Assembly (NCBI RefSeq): GCF_001931755.2
Contig: NZ_CP015510.2
Coordinates: forward strand, 744,001 to 808,000
Length of the DNA: 64,000 nucleotides
Origin: Wolbachia endosymbiont of Folsomia candida
GTDB taxonomy: Bacteria > Pseudomonadota > Alphaproteobacteria > Rickettsiales > Anaplasmataceae
Direction of reading: 5' to 3'
Part shown: positions 27,712 to 37,004 of the stretch, in pieces
Position numbering within the stretch: position 1 is the first letter of the stretch
Layout: the number at the start of each line of letters is the position of its first letter
Made by a program: the position numbers and the translations under genes
Notes under the pieces: generated by a model
Told to the model about the DNA's origin: nothing
The model's input: only the letters and a program-made list of their open reading frames with translations
The model's database searches: none

Positions 27712-28073
27712 ATCTCCTACTCCATTTTAAAATAAATATAATGTAATTATTATATATTCTTATTAAGAAGTCAATTGTAAAAGTTAATGTCTTTTTTATC
27801 ATCTGAGTATTTGGATTCACTTTTTTGTACTATGATTTTATGGTAAAGGCATAGGATCCAGTGAAAAAAAAGCCATGAATTCCATATGCTTTCTTTCATG
27901 TCAAACGAATTATTCGACTAAATTACGATTAAATGGTTGATTATTTGTATGGATATTTTTATTTTCCAAGCGGTTTGCCTGTTGTCACTTTTTGTTGCTA
28001 GTTTTATTGACTGATAAAGGTGAAGGAAGCAATAGTGGATGGGCTATTGCTTCTTTGTATAAAAAGCTAAAAA
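27712..28073. other. Intergenic region with IS110 scrap
   Basis: No gene supported. The part nearest 27711 should hold the promoter of the minus-strand repeat protein. An IS110 3'-end remnant lies at 27885-27950. A 62-codon plus-strand frame at 27992 has no family features and runs into the next gene on the opposite strand. Confidence 0.5.
27885..27950 (-). mobile_element. IS110 3'-end solo remnant
   Basis: The reverse complement matches the end of the IS110 copy at 46591-47558 and just beyond it: 'aatcaaccatttaat', then 'gtaatttag', then 'tttgacatgaaag'. Only the last bases of the element survive, marking an old insertion followed by deletion, or a partial transposition. Confidence 0.7.
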
Positions 28074-28643
28074 TTAAAATGTTATTTCACCGGCAGGAGG
28101 AATATAGTTTTCCTCAAGCTCTGCTATTCTATCATCAAAATCAGTGCTTTTTGTATCTACATCTTGTGAGAGTTTATTAATGAGTTCATTAAATTCAGTG
28201 TTTTTTGTATCTACATCTTGTGTGAGTTTACTAATGAGTTCATTAAGTCCAGAATAATTAGTTCCTAATGTAGATTTTATTTCTCCATGGATTTTCTCAA
28301 GTTGTGGTATTAATTCTTCATTTATTTGACTTGCTATTTTAGCATTAAATGCTTCCATGTGCGTTAAGAGCGCTCCTGCTTTAAAAATTTCTTTCAAACC
28401 CAATTTTGTTGCATTATCTAATGATATCTTCCCTTCGTTCAGAAGTAATGTTTTATCTGCTTCATCTTCAATCATCTCGATGTTATTTTTTGCATTCTCT
28501 ATTTCTCTCTTGGGAACCGGCACTGTGATTGCTGGTTTGGTAAATATTATTGATCTTGATGTGCCGTTCTCTCCTTGTAACTTGCTATCTGATGAAATTG
28601 ATTCTTCGGTTTTACTATTGTGTGACAGCATAATGAATACCAT
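28074..28643 (-). CDS. Coiled-coil hypothetical protein with PAGEITF C-terminus
   Basis: The 189-residue protein is soluble and strongly helical. Two near-identical heptad-rich segments (LNELISKLTQDVDTKNTEF and FNELINKLSQDVDTKSTDF) show an internal duplication. It ends ENYIPPAGEITF. The neighbour at 28790 has a closely similar tail motif (NMIRPAGEMTYF), so the two may be paralogous in their C-terminal parts or share an interaction motif. The start is uncertain; ATG at 28631 is an alternative. Function unknown. Confidence 0.75.
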   Translation of the reverse strand: MVFIMLSHNSKTEESISSDSKLQGENGTSRSIIFTKPAITVPVPKREIENAKNNIEMIEDEADKTLLLNEGKISLDNATKLGLKEIFKAGALLTHMEAFNAKIASQINEELIPQLEKIHGEIKSTLGTNYSGLNELISKLTQDVDTKNTEFNELINKLSQDVDTKSTDFDDRIAELEENYIPPAGEITF

Positions 28644-28789
28644 AGTTGATAATATATTACTATTTTATCATAAAATATTTAATTTTCTATAAAGTATATA
28701 TTATATTTAATTTTTGTATTAAAAGATAAAGAAGGATACTAAGGGTGTAACGTTTTGTCCTTCTTTAGTGTATATATTAAATTAGATAA

Positions 28790-30346
28790 TTAGATAAAAG
28801 AGTACTCAGAGTTATTATCCTCTGCCATAGTACCTGTCATTGAAAAATAAGTCATCTCACCAGCAGGTCTTATCATATTATCGTTAATATAATTAACATT
28901 ATCTATAATCAAATCAAGCTTTTCTTCGGATTGTGAACCACATTTTTTAAGCATGTTTAGCATATTTGTAACAGCTACAACAACTTTCGACTTCGTTTTA
29001 TCTTCTAGCGAGTCAATATTTTTTAATACATAATCAATAGTATTCTCAAAGCTTGCTCGACCAGACTGAGAAGAATATTCAGCAATAACTGGAAGTTCGC
29101 TATTTATTGTATCTAGTTGGTTTACAATACTGTCAAGGCTTTTTGCTAAATGACACTTACTAAATTCTTCTTTCACCTCTGACAACACCTTTTCTATAAG
29201 AGGTTCTTCCTCCTGGAGTTCTCTCATACCCTTTTGAAGTTTTAACAATTTTTCCAATGCAGTTGTTTTCTCTTCCATTACTTCCTTGAGTTTCTTCTCC
29301 AAAGTCGCTTTCATTTCTTCTTTTTCTTCAATTAATTTATCTTTTACCTCTTTAAGCGCTTCGCCTTTTTCATAGCTTTCTAGTTTTGCACGTATCAATT
29401 CATTCGTAGCTAGTTTTGAAGGTAAATTACCATCTTTGGATTCTATAATATCAGCATTCTTTCTAATCAGTAGTTCAGCTATTTCTTGATAACCTTTTTT
29501 AGCTGCCCAGTGTAGCATTGTATATCCTTGCTTATCTATTGCATTAATATCAGCACCATTCTTAATAAGAAAATCAACCATTTTTACATCTTTAGCCCAG
29601 TGTAATGGTGTATACCCTTTGTTATCTATTGCATTAATATAAGTACCATGTTCAATCAGTGACTTTACTACTGCTTGATAACCATGCTCAACTGCCTGGT
29701 ATATGTCAATATGTTGAATCAATAAATTTTCTATTTCCTTGCATTGTTTCTCAATTGCATATTGCAAAGGTATATAGCCACTATCATCTTTAGCATTAAT
29801 ATCAGCCCCCTTTTCTATTAGGAATTTAGCTACTTCTACACGACATTCTTTTGCTGCAGCATGTAGTGGTGTAAAATCATTGTGATCTTTAGCGTTAACA
29901 TTAGCACCGTGCTTAATAAGAAGACCAGCTACTTCCTTATTGCCAGACAGGTGTAGTGGTGTATATCCACCTTTCCCTTTAATATTAACATCAGCATTAT
30001 GAAGTGTCAATACGTCTACTATCTCTTTATTTCCTTGTGCAGATGCACAATGTAGTGCTGTATATTCCGTCTTAGCTATAGAATTCTTAGCTATAGCATT
30101 AACATCAGCACCTTTATCTATAAGAAACAAAATCGTTTTTATATTTTGAGCCCAGTGTAGTGGTTGATTGCCATATCCATCATCAGTATTAGGGCCAATC
30201 TTATAATAAAGAAATGTTTCATTTTCATAAAAACGTGATAAATCGTATCCCTGTCTGACTCCAGCGAAAAATGCTGCTCGAACTCCCCAGTAATCTGAAG
30301 GATAAGAAGTATGTATTGGCATGTCATAATTTGGGCAATATCTCAT
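28790..30346 (-). CDS. Ankyrin-repeat protein with coiled-coil tail
   Basis: The 518-residue protein has about ten ankyrin repeats in residues 50-305 (YTALHCASAQGNKEIVDVL; FTPLHAAAKECRVEVAKFL; YTMLHWAAKKGYQEIAELL). A strongly charged coiled coil follows at about 320-390 (EEKEEMKATLEKKLKEVMEE). A helical region ends with NMIRPAGEMTYF and a short tail. There is no membrane segment. Good GGAG ribosome-binding site before the ATG. A probable protein-binding scaffold or candidate effector. The PAGE motif links it to the next gene downstream. Confidence 0.9.
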   Translation of the reverse strand: MRYCPNYDMPIHTSYPSDYWGVRAAFFAGVRQGYDLSRFYENETFLYYKIGPNTDDGYGNQPLHWAQNIKTILFLIDKGADVNAIAKNSIAKTEYTALHCASAQGNKEIVDVLTLHNADVNIKGKGGYTPLHLSGNKEVAGLLIKHGANVNAKDHNDFTPLHAAAKECRVEVAKFLIEKGADINAKDDSGYIPLQYAIEKQCKEIENLLIQHIDIYQAVEHGYQAVVKSLIEHGTYINAIDNKGYTPLHWAKDVKMVDFLIKNGADINAIDKQGYTMLHWAAKKGYQEIAELLIRKNADIIESKDGNLPSKLATNELIRAKLESYEKGEALKEVKDKLIEEKEEMKATLEKKLKEVMEEKTTALEKLLKLQKGMRELQEEEPLIEKVLSEVKEEFSKCHLAKSLDSIVNQLDTINSELPVIAEYSSQSGRASFENTIDYVLKNIDSLEDKTKSKVVVAVTNMLNMLKKCGSQSEEKLDLIIDNVNYINDNMIRPAGEMTYFSMTGTMAEDNNSEYSFI

Positions 30347-30429
30347 ATAATCTCCATAAAATGTAATTAATTAAATATTAACATAAATTTATTTAATTAT
30401 TATTAATCTAGCATATATCCACATAAATT

Positions 30430-30690
30430 TTACAAGCTATGTTGGTGACGATGTTGCTGCTCAATATCGATAGCACTTGATACATCTAGCCACGTTATTG
30501 CAACTAGCAGAAATAATGCAGACCACCGTAGAATATCCAAGCTATATGGTATGGTTATTGGGAACACGATTCCCAGAACTATTGCACTAACAATTGCCAC
30601 TGAAAATAAAGACACAACTGTGATAGTAATTTTATTTTCTCTGGTTTTTTCTATTTGCGTTTTTTGGATTAATGTGGCAGGTTTTCTCAT
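30430..30690 (-). CDS. Small two-segment membrane protein
   Basis: The 86-residue protein has a basic N-terminus (MRKPATLIQKTQIEKTREN), two hydrophobic segments (ITVVSLFSVAIVSAIVLGIV; ILRWSALFLLVAITWL) and a histidine-rich tail (QQHRHQHSL). It lies alone between an ankyrin gene and the holA operon. No family recognised; coding potential is supported by the clean membrane pattern. Confidence 0.6.
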   Translation of the reverse strand: MRKPATLIQKTQIEKTRENKITITVVSLFSVAIVSAIVLGIVFPITIPYSLDILRWSALFLLVAITWLDVSSAIDIEQQHRHQHSL

Positions 30691-30860
30691 ATAGTTAATA
30701 TAATATTAATACTAATGTATAATTATTAAATTAAAATAAGGCGATTTAACATTTTAGTAATATATTAGATGTAGAATAAGGTCACTTTAGCGTAAAATAA
30801 TTTTTGCTATGTCAGCGTCAATATGTCAATAATGTATAGTTAATTTATGGAGTAGTAAAT

Positions 30861-31082
30861 ATGGTAAGAGCGTGGCTTTACGATAATATATGTCAACCTG
30901 TGAAAAAGTGTTATAATTATATTACAGGGAAAACAGGGGAATCAAGTGACACAAAAGTTGCTTCAGAAGGAAGTGCAGATCATTTAGTACATAACATTCA
31001 AGGTGATGTGCCTTCATCTCAAGATGATATGCTTCTATTTCAAGATAATATATCTACATCTGGCAATAATGATATCCTATAG
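30861..31082 (+). CDS. Small hypothetical protein upstream of holA
   Basis: The 73-residue acidic protein starts MVRAWLYDNICQPVKKCYNY and continues with a Ser/Asp-rich, probably disordered region (SSQDDMLLFQDNISTSGNND). A GGAG lies before the ATG. The stop is 5 bp before the holA start, so the two are likely cotranscribed. No function can be proposed from sequence. Confidence 0.6.
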   Translation: MVRAWLYDNICQPVKKCYNYITGKTGESSDTKVASEGSADHLVHNIQGDVPSSQDDMLLFQDNISTSGNNDIL

Positions 31083-31087
31083 AGGTT

Positions 31088-32107
31088 ATGAGGATCACAC
31101 CATCTAAAGTTAGAAAGTTTCTAGAGAGGCCTGAAGCTTTAAGTGGTGTGTTAATCCACGGAAGTGACAACAATAGGGTTAATTTTTATGTACGGGAAAT
31201 AATTGCGAGTTTGAGTGGTTATTCAGTTCAGGTAATGGATTTTGTGGCGGTAAATAAGTCACCTGGTTTACTCCTTTCTGAATTGGCAAACGTTTCAATG
31301 TTTACCGGCAAAAAGTTAATTAAGCTAATAAATGTAAGTGGGAACATATCCAAAGAGTTAAAAAGCGTATTGGACTCTAATACTGGTACTAGAGATAATT
31401 ACGTAATGCTGATAGCAGATGACCTTTCATATAATTCTACAATTAAAAGTTACATGGAGAGCTCAAAAATTTTTGGTGTAGTTGCTTGCTATAAGGATAG
31501 CAACAGTAATCTTCATGATATTATCTCGGGCTATTTGAAACAAAGCGATGTAAAATACACAAATGAGGCAATCTATCATCTGCAGTCTTACTTCAACCAT
31601 AACAAGTTGCATATATATTCAGAGCTTGAAAAGTTGGTGTTATATTTGGGAGAAAGAAAGGATCTGAAACTCGTTGATGTGGAGTCATGTTTTTCAACTT
31701 CTGGCAATAACTATGCTACACTTGATAACTTATGCTCTGCTATAGCAAGTAAAGATATAGCTCATTTTATTAAAATTTCTGACACATTAATAGAGCAAGA
31801 GAATTTTTCACCAATAGCGTTGATTCGTATTATATCAAATTATTTTCTGCGTCTTGAAAACGTTTTGCTATTGATGCAAGGTGGAGCAAAAGAGCAGGAT
31901 GCAATTGATCAGCTGAGTCCACCATTATTTTTTAAACAATTGCAAAGCTTTAAGTCTCATTTAAAAAATTTTCAACTTTCAGAACTTAAGAAAATCTTGG
32001 AACATTTGATAAACTTAGAAATTACGTGCAAAAAAACTGGCTTGAGCCATAAAATGCTTTTCGAGCAGGCAATTTGTGAAATGGTTCCGCACTATAAATA
32101 CCATTAA
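31088..32107 (+). CDS. holA: DNA polymerase III subunit delta
   Basis: The 339-residue protein matches HolA in size and layout: an N-terminal AAA+-like domain beginning RITPSKVRKFLERPEALSGV and LIHGSDNNRVNFYVREI, a middle KLIKLINVSGNISKELK region, and a C-terminal helical collar (FSPIALIRIISNYFLRLENV; KKTGLSHKMLFEQAICEM). Delta opens the beta sliding clamp within the clamp loader. It follows a small acidic gene by 5 bp. Assignment is by pattern and length; delta is poorly conserved, so there are no diagnostic catalytic residues. Confidence 0.85.
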   Translation: MRITPSKVRKFLERPEALSGVLIHGSDNNRVNFYVREIIASLSGYSVQVMDFVAVNKSPGLLLSELANVSMFTGKKLIKLINVSGNISKELKSVLDSNTGTRDNYVMLIADDLSYNSTIKSYMESSKIFGVVACYKDSNSNLHDIISGYLKQSDVKYTNEAIYHLQSYFNHNKLHIYSELEKLVLYLGERKDLKLVDVESCFSTSGNNYATLDNLCSAIASKDIAHFIKISDTLIEQENFSPIALIRIISNYFLRLENVLLLMQGGAKEQDAIDQLSPPLFFKQLQSFKSHLKNFQLSELKKILEHLINLEITCKKTGLSHKMLFEQAICEMVPHYKYH

Positions 32108-32214
32108 ATATCTTTATATTCATAGTGTCCATTCAGGTAAGTGGTAAAAGGTAGATAGATATGCTAAAAAGATAAAAAATGGTAATTTAAGTCTATTGAT
32201 CTTCTACATACACT

Positions 32215-33099
32215 TCAAGGCTTACACCTGTAATCTGCAAGCACTTCATCAATAGTGTACAGAGTTTGCGCAGCTTCAACAGCGTTTGTGGGCCTAATAC
32301 CTGCTGCAACGATTAATGCTTTCCATAAGGTCCAAGCGCGACCACGTGCCCATGTACCGGCGTCAAGGGGAAGCCTTCCGCGGAATGCTTCCCTGTTTTT
32401 TCCTCTGAGCAGCGTCCAGGCGATTGTCAAATCGCAAGCTGGGTCGCCAATCCCCATCATTCCGAAATCAATGACGGCGCTCAACTTCCCTTCTTGCACC
32501 AACAAGTTTCCTGCACTGACGTCGCCGTGGAACCACACTGGCGAACACTGCCAGGTAGTCTCAAGCGCTGCTTCCCAGAGCTCGGTTGCAGTACCGATAT
32601 CGATCTTACCCTTGAGTACAGCAATTGCCTGCCGTACTTCAGTATAGTATGTCATTAGTGCTCCTCCACGATAAAAATTGTGCTGTCCTGGCAGAGGTCC
32701 ATCCGTCGTATCTATGCTTTGTAAAGCAATGAGGAATTGAGCAAGGCTGGTTGCAAAATCACACTGATCAGCTATGTTTGCAGACGCAGCGATTTCACCA
32801 TCAATCCATCGATAGATGGACCATCGCCATTGGTAGCCCTCACCTGGTTTTCCCATTGCCAAAGGCTCTGGAATCGAAAGAGGCAGTAAAGGTGCCAATC
32901 GAGGCAACCACTTTTGTTCCTTTTCCACCTGCATTGCATACTTCTCAGCACTTGGCATGCGCACAAGCATATGCTCGCCCAAGTGAAATGTTTTATTGTC
33001 CCATCCGCTGAGAGAGGTTGCGACTGGCCTTATATGTAAACCTCTAAATTGTGGAAACTGGGTCTCCACTAAGCGGCGCACGAGTGCTGTGTCTATCAT
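32215..33099 (-). CDS. Aminoglycoside-phosphotransferase-family kinase
   Basis: The 294-residue protein has the APH/choline-kinase fold: an N-terminal lobe with LVRMPSAEKYAMQVEKEQKW, a catalytic loop WFHGDVSAGNLLVQ (HGDxxxxN), and VIDFGMMGIGDPACDL (metal-binding Asp). It could phosphorylate a sugar, a small metabolite or an antibiotic; the family name does not prove resistance. The gene is visibly richer in G and C than all its neighbours, with GC-ending codons and long antisense frames, which suggests recent horizontal acquisition. It follows dsbB by about 50 bp on the same strand and probably shares its transcript. Confidence 0.9.
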   Translation of the reverse strand: MIDTALVRRLVETQFPQFRGLHIRPVATSLSGWDNKTFHLGEHMLVRMPSAEKYAMQVEKEQKWLPRLAPLLPLSIPEPLAMGKPGEGYQWRWSIYRWIDGEIAASANIADQCDFATSLAQFLIALQSIDTTDGPLPGQHNFYRGGALMTYYTEVRQAIAVLKGKIDIGTATELWEAALETTWQCSPVWFHGDVSAGNLLVQEGKLSAVIDFGMMGIGDPACDLTIAWTLLRGKNREAFRGRLPLDAGTWARGRAWTLWKALIVAAGIRPTNAVEAAQTLYTIDEVLADYRCKP

Positions 33100-33152
33100 T
33101 AGCTGATAAAATGAACTTTGTCTGCAGTAAATAACTTCATATGTATCTTCAG

Positions 33153-33671
33153 TTATTTAGATTTTTTTCTCTCTGTATACACTTTGCCTGATATGAACAG
33201 AAATGCTAATGAATAGATTAAATTCCACGTTGCCAAAGAAAGGCCTAAAATATAATAAGGTCTATCGCAAGATGGAGAATAATTAGGATTTAATAGATTA
33301 TTTCTTAGTTCTTCTACGCTAGCGTTTGCACTTGTTTGCTCTGTGCATCCAACGACATCGTAAAACCAATGAAACTCAAGCCCAATATGATAAAAAGATA
33401 TTACAGCACCTATGATGTAACTACAAAATATCATATAAATCAGAATTTTATTGTTTTTAAGTATGCATGCTATTGCAATTAGTCCTGCAATGTAGTGAAT
33501 CACACGTTCATATGTACATAACTTGCATGGTAGCATATTGAAAAAATATTCCAATATATATGCGATAATCAGCGCAGCAGCGCTAGAAAGCAAGAAGATT
33601 ACAGGGGTTTTAGAATTTTCAGACATAGCAAACATAGTAAGTAATTTATTACAATAACTACTCAAAGTCAA
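33153..33671 (-). CDS. dsbB: Disulfide bond formation protein B
   Basis: The 172-residue membrane protein has four hydrophobic segments. A CxxC pair (MLPCKLCTYERVIHY) lies after the first segment. A second cysteine pair is in the second periplasmic loop (VGCTEQTS and YSPSCDRPYYIL). This is the DsbB arrangement that reoxidises DsbA and passes electrons to quinone. It lies downstream of fmt on the same strand. The first ATG gives a longer N-terminus than usual; the ATG beginning MSENSK is a good alternative. Confidence 0.9.
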   Translation of the reverse strand: MTLSSYCNKLLTMFAMSENSKTPVIFLLSSAAALIIAYILEYFFNMLPCKLCTYERVIHYIAGLIAIACILKNNKILIYMIFCSYIIGAVISFYHIGLEFHWFYDVVGCTEQTSANASVEELRNNLLNPNYSPSCDRPYYILGLSLATWNLIYSLAFLFISGKVYTERKKSK

Positions 33672-33752
33672 CTAATTATTGAAACCAATTCGATAGTACT
33701 ACAGCTAAAGTAATAAATCTTACATAACAAGATAATTTATACTAACGGTAGA

Positions 33753-34661
33753 CTATTCTATGATTTTTTTTACCACGCTCGATTTCAAGCCACGAATAAA
33801 ATCTTCAATACTACATGAGTTCCTGCCTTCCATTTGTACAACTTTAGGAATTAAAGTGCCACCTTTTAAACTTATGTGCATATTATCATTAATAATCTCA
33901 CCTTGCTTTGAAGCTGAATGTGTGTTTATTTCAAAATCAGCATCAAGTATTCTGATGCGTTTATTTTCTATTTTGATAAATGCCTTTGGATAAAACGCTT
34001 TAATTTTCCTATAAGCAATTTCACAAGTATCGCTTGCATAAATTTTATAGTCTTCTACTTTATCAGCATAGCATGCATCATTGTCGTTTTGCTTTATAGG
34101 AATATATTTTTCAATTTCATTTAATATATTAAGTAGTAAATTACCACCTAGTTCAGACAATTTTTCATGTAGCACTTCATAATTGTCATTCTTTTCAACA
34201 GGAAATTTTTCCTGTTTTAAAATAGGGCCAGAGTCTAACCCTTCATCTAATTTCATAATGCTTACACCAGTTTCCTGATCTCCAGCTAAGATCGTGTGTT
34301 GAATTGGAGCTGCACCACGCCACCTTGGCAATAATGAAGGATGAATGTTGATACACCCATACTTTGGAGTATTTAAAATTTCTTGTGGAAGTATTAATCC
34401 ATATGCAGACACAACTGCAACATCAGGTTTGAAGTTTTTAAATCTTTCTTGCTCTACTGAGGATTTTAGAGAAATAGGAGTGCATACCTCTATATTGTTT
34501 TCTTCAGCAATAATATGTACAGGAGATTTTGTCAGCTTTTGCCCGCGACCAGAAGGCTTCGGAGCTTTTGTATATACCCCTACCATCACATTATCTGATT
34601 TGAGTAATAAGATTAACGCACTAACAGCAAACTCCGGTGATCCCATGAAGATAATTCTCAT
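33753..34661 (-). CDS. fmt: Methionyl-tRNA formyltransferase
   Basis: The 302-residue protein starts [16 protein letters not shown] and carries the formyltransferase signature region: [20 protein letters not shown] (catalytic Asn and His) followed by [17 protein letters not shown] (conserved Asp). A smaller C-terminal tRNA-binding domain follows. It transfers formyl from 10-formyl-THF to initiator Met-tRNA. It lies 39 bp downstream of rplT. Length is normal and no defect is seen. Confidence 0.95.
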   Translation of the reverse strand: MRIIFMGSPEFAVSALILLLKSDNVMVGVYTKAPKPSGRGQKLTKSPVHIIAEENNIEVCTPISLKSSVEQERFKNFKPDVAVVSAYGLILPQEILNTPKYGCINIHPSLLPRWRGAAPIQHTILAGDQETGVSIMKLDEGLDSGPILKQEKFPVEKNDNYEVLHEKLSELGGNLLLNILNEIEKYIPIKQNDNDACYADKVEDYKIYASDTCEIAYRKIKAFYPKAFIKIENKRIRILDADFEINTHSASKQGEIINDNMHISLKGGTLIPKVVQMEGRNSCSIEDFIRGLKSSVVKKIIE

Positions 34662-34700
34662 GCTACCGATCCCTCTGCTGCCCCTTATTGCTTTAGAAAA

Positions 34701-35066
34701 TCAAGAATTCTCTGCTAACTTACCGCTTACAGTTTCCACTAATTTAGCAAAATCATCCTTATAATTAACAGCCATTTCAGCAAGGATCTTCCTATTTATC
34801 TCGATTCCAGCAAGTGTAAGTCCATGGATAAATCTTCCATAAGTAAGCCCATGCTCTCTTACTGCTGCATTAATACGTATTATCCATAAACCACGAAAAT
34901 CGCGTTTACGATTTCTTCTGTCTCTGTAAGCATATTGCAATGCTTTTTCAACTCTTTGTAATGCAGTTCTATAACAATTTTTTGCACGCCCTCTATAACC
35001 TTTTGCTAGTTTCAATATTTTTTTATGACGAGCGTGGGTAGTGACTCCACGTTTTACACGAGCCAT
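34701..35066 (-). CDS. rplT: 50S ribosomal protein L20
   Basis: The 121-residue basic protein begins [20 protein letters not shown], continues [20 protein letters not shown], and has [20 protein letters not shown], all typical of L20. It follows rpmI by 20 bp, the conserved rpmI-rplT order. It binds 23S rRNA and is needed early in large-subunit assembly. In many bacteria infC precedes the pair; it is not here. Confidence 0.97.
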   Translation of the reverse strand: MARVKRGVTTHARHKKILKLAKGYRGRAKNCYRTALQRVEKALQYAYRDRRNRKRDFRGLWIIRINAAVREHGLTYGRFIHGLTLAGIEINRKILAEMAVNYKDDFAKLVETVSGKLAENS

Positions 35067-35086
35067 TCTATTTTACCTCCATTTTA

Positions 35087-35293
35087 TTAAAGACCATAAG
35101 GTATATAAAGTTTAACTATGCGCGAGTCGGATTTGCCAAGAATCGTTGTACCGCGCTGATTACGAATATTAGATTTACTTCTCTTCACCATTCCATGTCT
35201 CTTCCCTGACTGAGGAGCAATAACTTTACCCTTAGCTGTAAGACGAAAACGCTTTTTTACAGAAGACTTGGTTTTTAATTTTATTTTCTTCAT
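35087..35293 (-). CDS. rpmI: 50S ribosomal protein L35
   Basis: The 68-residue basic protein [19 protein letters not shown], with [20 protein letters not shown], is a standard L35. It is the first gene of the rpmI-rplT-fmt run on the minus strand. No infC lies upstream; a PAS-like gene is there instead. Confidence 0.96.
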   Translation of the reverse strand: MKKIKLKTKSSVKKRFRLTAKGKVIAPQSGKRHGMVKRSKSNIRNQRGTTILGKSDSRIVKLYIPYGL

Positions 35294-35391
35294 ATTCTAA
35301 ATAAATATATAAACATCACTACTCAATCCTTTAATAGCAACTAAGTAGTAGTATAAATAATTTTATTAAAGAATCAAATTAAAATTGTATA

Positions 35392-35844
35392 TTAAACAAG
35401 CTTAAATGTAATTACACCTAATATATGAGTAATTTTATCTTTATTGCCAAGTGGCAGGAGTACTTGCCTCATTTTAACACTTTCGCTTTCTTCTTCTTCA
35501 TTAATTGGACATTTACTATCTACTATAGTATCAAATTTATCAATAACTGAATCTACTTTATATAATCGCAAAAATGGTGCATCAATCGCATATTTATTAT
35601 CAATACGCATTTTTTTCTCAAAACCATAGAATTCAATAGCCTTTTCTCCTGCATTCTCACAAATATAGCCTTGATCTTCAACTGCAATGATAAAACAGTT
35701 TTGCCAAGACTCCATTATTTCAGAAGTATCTATCTCATCTATTCCTGGCCAGAGTCTGTCACCTTTTATGTCGCTCCAATGTTGAGCAACTACATTTGCT
35801 ATTCTTCTTTCTTTGCCGGTATAAGCTCCCATTCTAATTTCCAC
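35392..35844 (-). CDS. PAS-like domain protein (PAS_5/DUF1457 type)
   Basis: The 150-residue protein has VAQHWSDIKGDRLWPGIDEI followed by an acidic helix and FIIAVEDQGYICENAGEKAI. This resembles the alphaproteobacterial PAS_5 pattern (W, then P, then D, a strand, then a G-rich turn). It has no kinase or output domain and no membrane segment. It may act as a small sensor or adaptor. Pattern-based call of moderate certainty. Confidence 0.55.
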   Translation of the reverse strand: MEIRMGAYTGKERRIANVVAQHWSDIKGDRLWPGIDEIDTSEIMESWQNCFIIAVEDQGYICENAGEKAIEFYGFEKKMRIDNKYAIDAPFLRLYKVDSVIDKFDTIVDSKCPINEEEESESVKMRQVLLPLGNKDKITHILGVITFKLV

Positions 35845-35989
35845 ATATAAAATACAGATATGACATGAATTTATCGTGAATATATTGATTTTTCCTTACC
35901 ACAAGGTGTATAGAAGGCTTGTATAGCGTATAATTGAGTGTAAAAATAAGATCTAGCGAGATTCTGAGTTGTGATTTCTTGTTTATTTA

Positions 35990-36382
35990 CTACCCAACAG
36001 GACGCTGAGGAGGATTTTTGATTGTTTCTAACTGTACAGATTCTAATTTACTACCACATAACAAATATCCACAAATTGCAACAGCAATTATACCTGTTAC
36101 AGCTGCAATAAACGCAGCAGATGTGCTTCCTGTCAGTATAGTAACTGCTAATGTACCAATAAAGACAGCAGCTAATGCTGCTGCTGTATATTTCAGTGCT
36201 TTACGTTCTTCGAGGGAGTTTATTTGATTGCAATAATCATCAAATGTTTTTTTAACTTCTGGATCTTGATCTTGCATGTTTTCAATTTGATCATGAAGTT
36301 CTTGGAATGCTATATGGTTTGTCTTTTTTAGCCACGATATATCTTCTTTGATCATTTGACTGTCAAGCAAATAATCAGACAT
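35990..36382 (-). CDS. Hypothetical membrane protein, 130 aa
   Basis: The N-terminal ~65 residues are hydrophilic and helical (MIKEDISWLKKTNHIAFQEL). Two hydrophobic segments follow (YTAAALAAVFIGTLAVTIL; AAFIAAVTGIIAVAICGYLL) and a short tail. It starts 2 bp after the stop of the preceding gene, so the two form an operon. No family recognised. The layout is like other Wolbachia small proteins with a C-terminal membrane hairpin. Confidence 0.7.
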   Translation of the reverse strand: MSDYLLDSQMIKEDISWLKKTNHIAFQELHDQIENMQDQDPEVKKTFDDYCNQINSLEERKALKYTAAALAAVFIGTLAVTILTGSTSAAFIAAVTGIIAVAICGYLLCGSKLESVQLETIKNPPQRPVG

Positions 36383-36384
36383 TT

Positions 36385-36909
36385 TTACATCACTTTTCTT
36401 ATTGCCTGGTCTTTTAATGCATAGTTCATGAGGTATTGTTTGTTCTGTATAGGTACTAATAACATCATAACTAGATAATAATGCATATAGTATAATGCTA
36501 GATTTTTTTTGTTGCTCATTATTATCTTTAAGACATAATATTGTATGGAGGAGTTTGAGATAATCTCAGTTGCTCTGAATAAGTCTTCGTCCTTGAGCAA
36601 GTTGAATATTGCATCTTTATTTTCATCTTTGGCCATATCTTCTACGATAAACGACCAATAGTGCTTGTTATTATTTATGAATCTTAAATAGCGAGCCAAT
36701 TGTGTATGCACTTCCGAATCCTGTTGTTTGTCATTCAAAATAACATCGACTGTTTTAAGAAAATCCTCATTATTAATAAAGCCAAACCCTACACCTTTAT
36801 TTTTATTTATGAGATTGGTTATATCTTTTATAATAGATGATTTATCTTCTGTACTTAACTTACTATTATGTATCAGTCTTTCAAATTCTGTAATATCTAT
36901 TCTTGCCAT
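36385..36909 (-). CDS. Hypothetical helical protein, 174 aa
   Basis: The protein is all-helical and soluble apart from a weak hydrophobic patch (YYMHYYLVMMLLVPIQ). It begins ARIDITEFERLIHNSKLSTE. It is the first gene of a two-gene operon with the membrane protein at 35990. No known domain recognised. Confidence 0.65.
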   Translation of the reverse strand: MARIDITEFERLIHNSKLSTEDKSSIIKDITNLINKNKGVGFGFINNEDFLKTVDVILNDKQQDSEVHTQLARYLRFINNNKHYWSFIVEDMAKDENKDAIFNLLKDEDLFRATEIISNSSIQYYVLKIIMSNKKNLALYYMHYYLVMMLLVPIQNKQYLMNYALKDQAIRKVM

Positions 36910-37004
36910 GTGAAAGTTGTTAATTACGTGGTAACTATAGTCTCAAATTATTAATTATACAATAATTATATTATGTTTTTATATAATCTTGTTGATTTTT
37001 TAAT

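Noticed and set aside
30690-30860. Possible tRNA or small RNA upstream of the holA operon
   Set aside because: No cloverleaf, T-arm or stable stem could be drawn.
32255-32647. Long plus-strand frame opposite the phosphotransferase gene
   Set aside because: It is antisense to clear kinase motifs; its length reflects the higher GC content.
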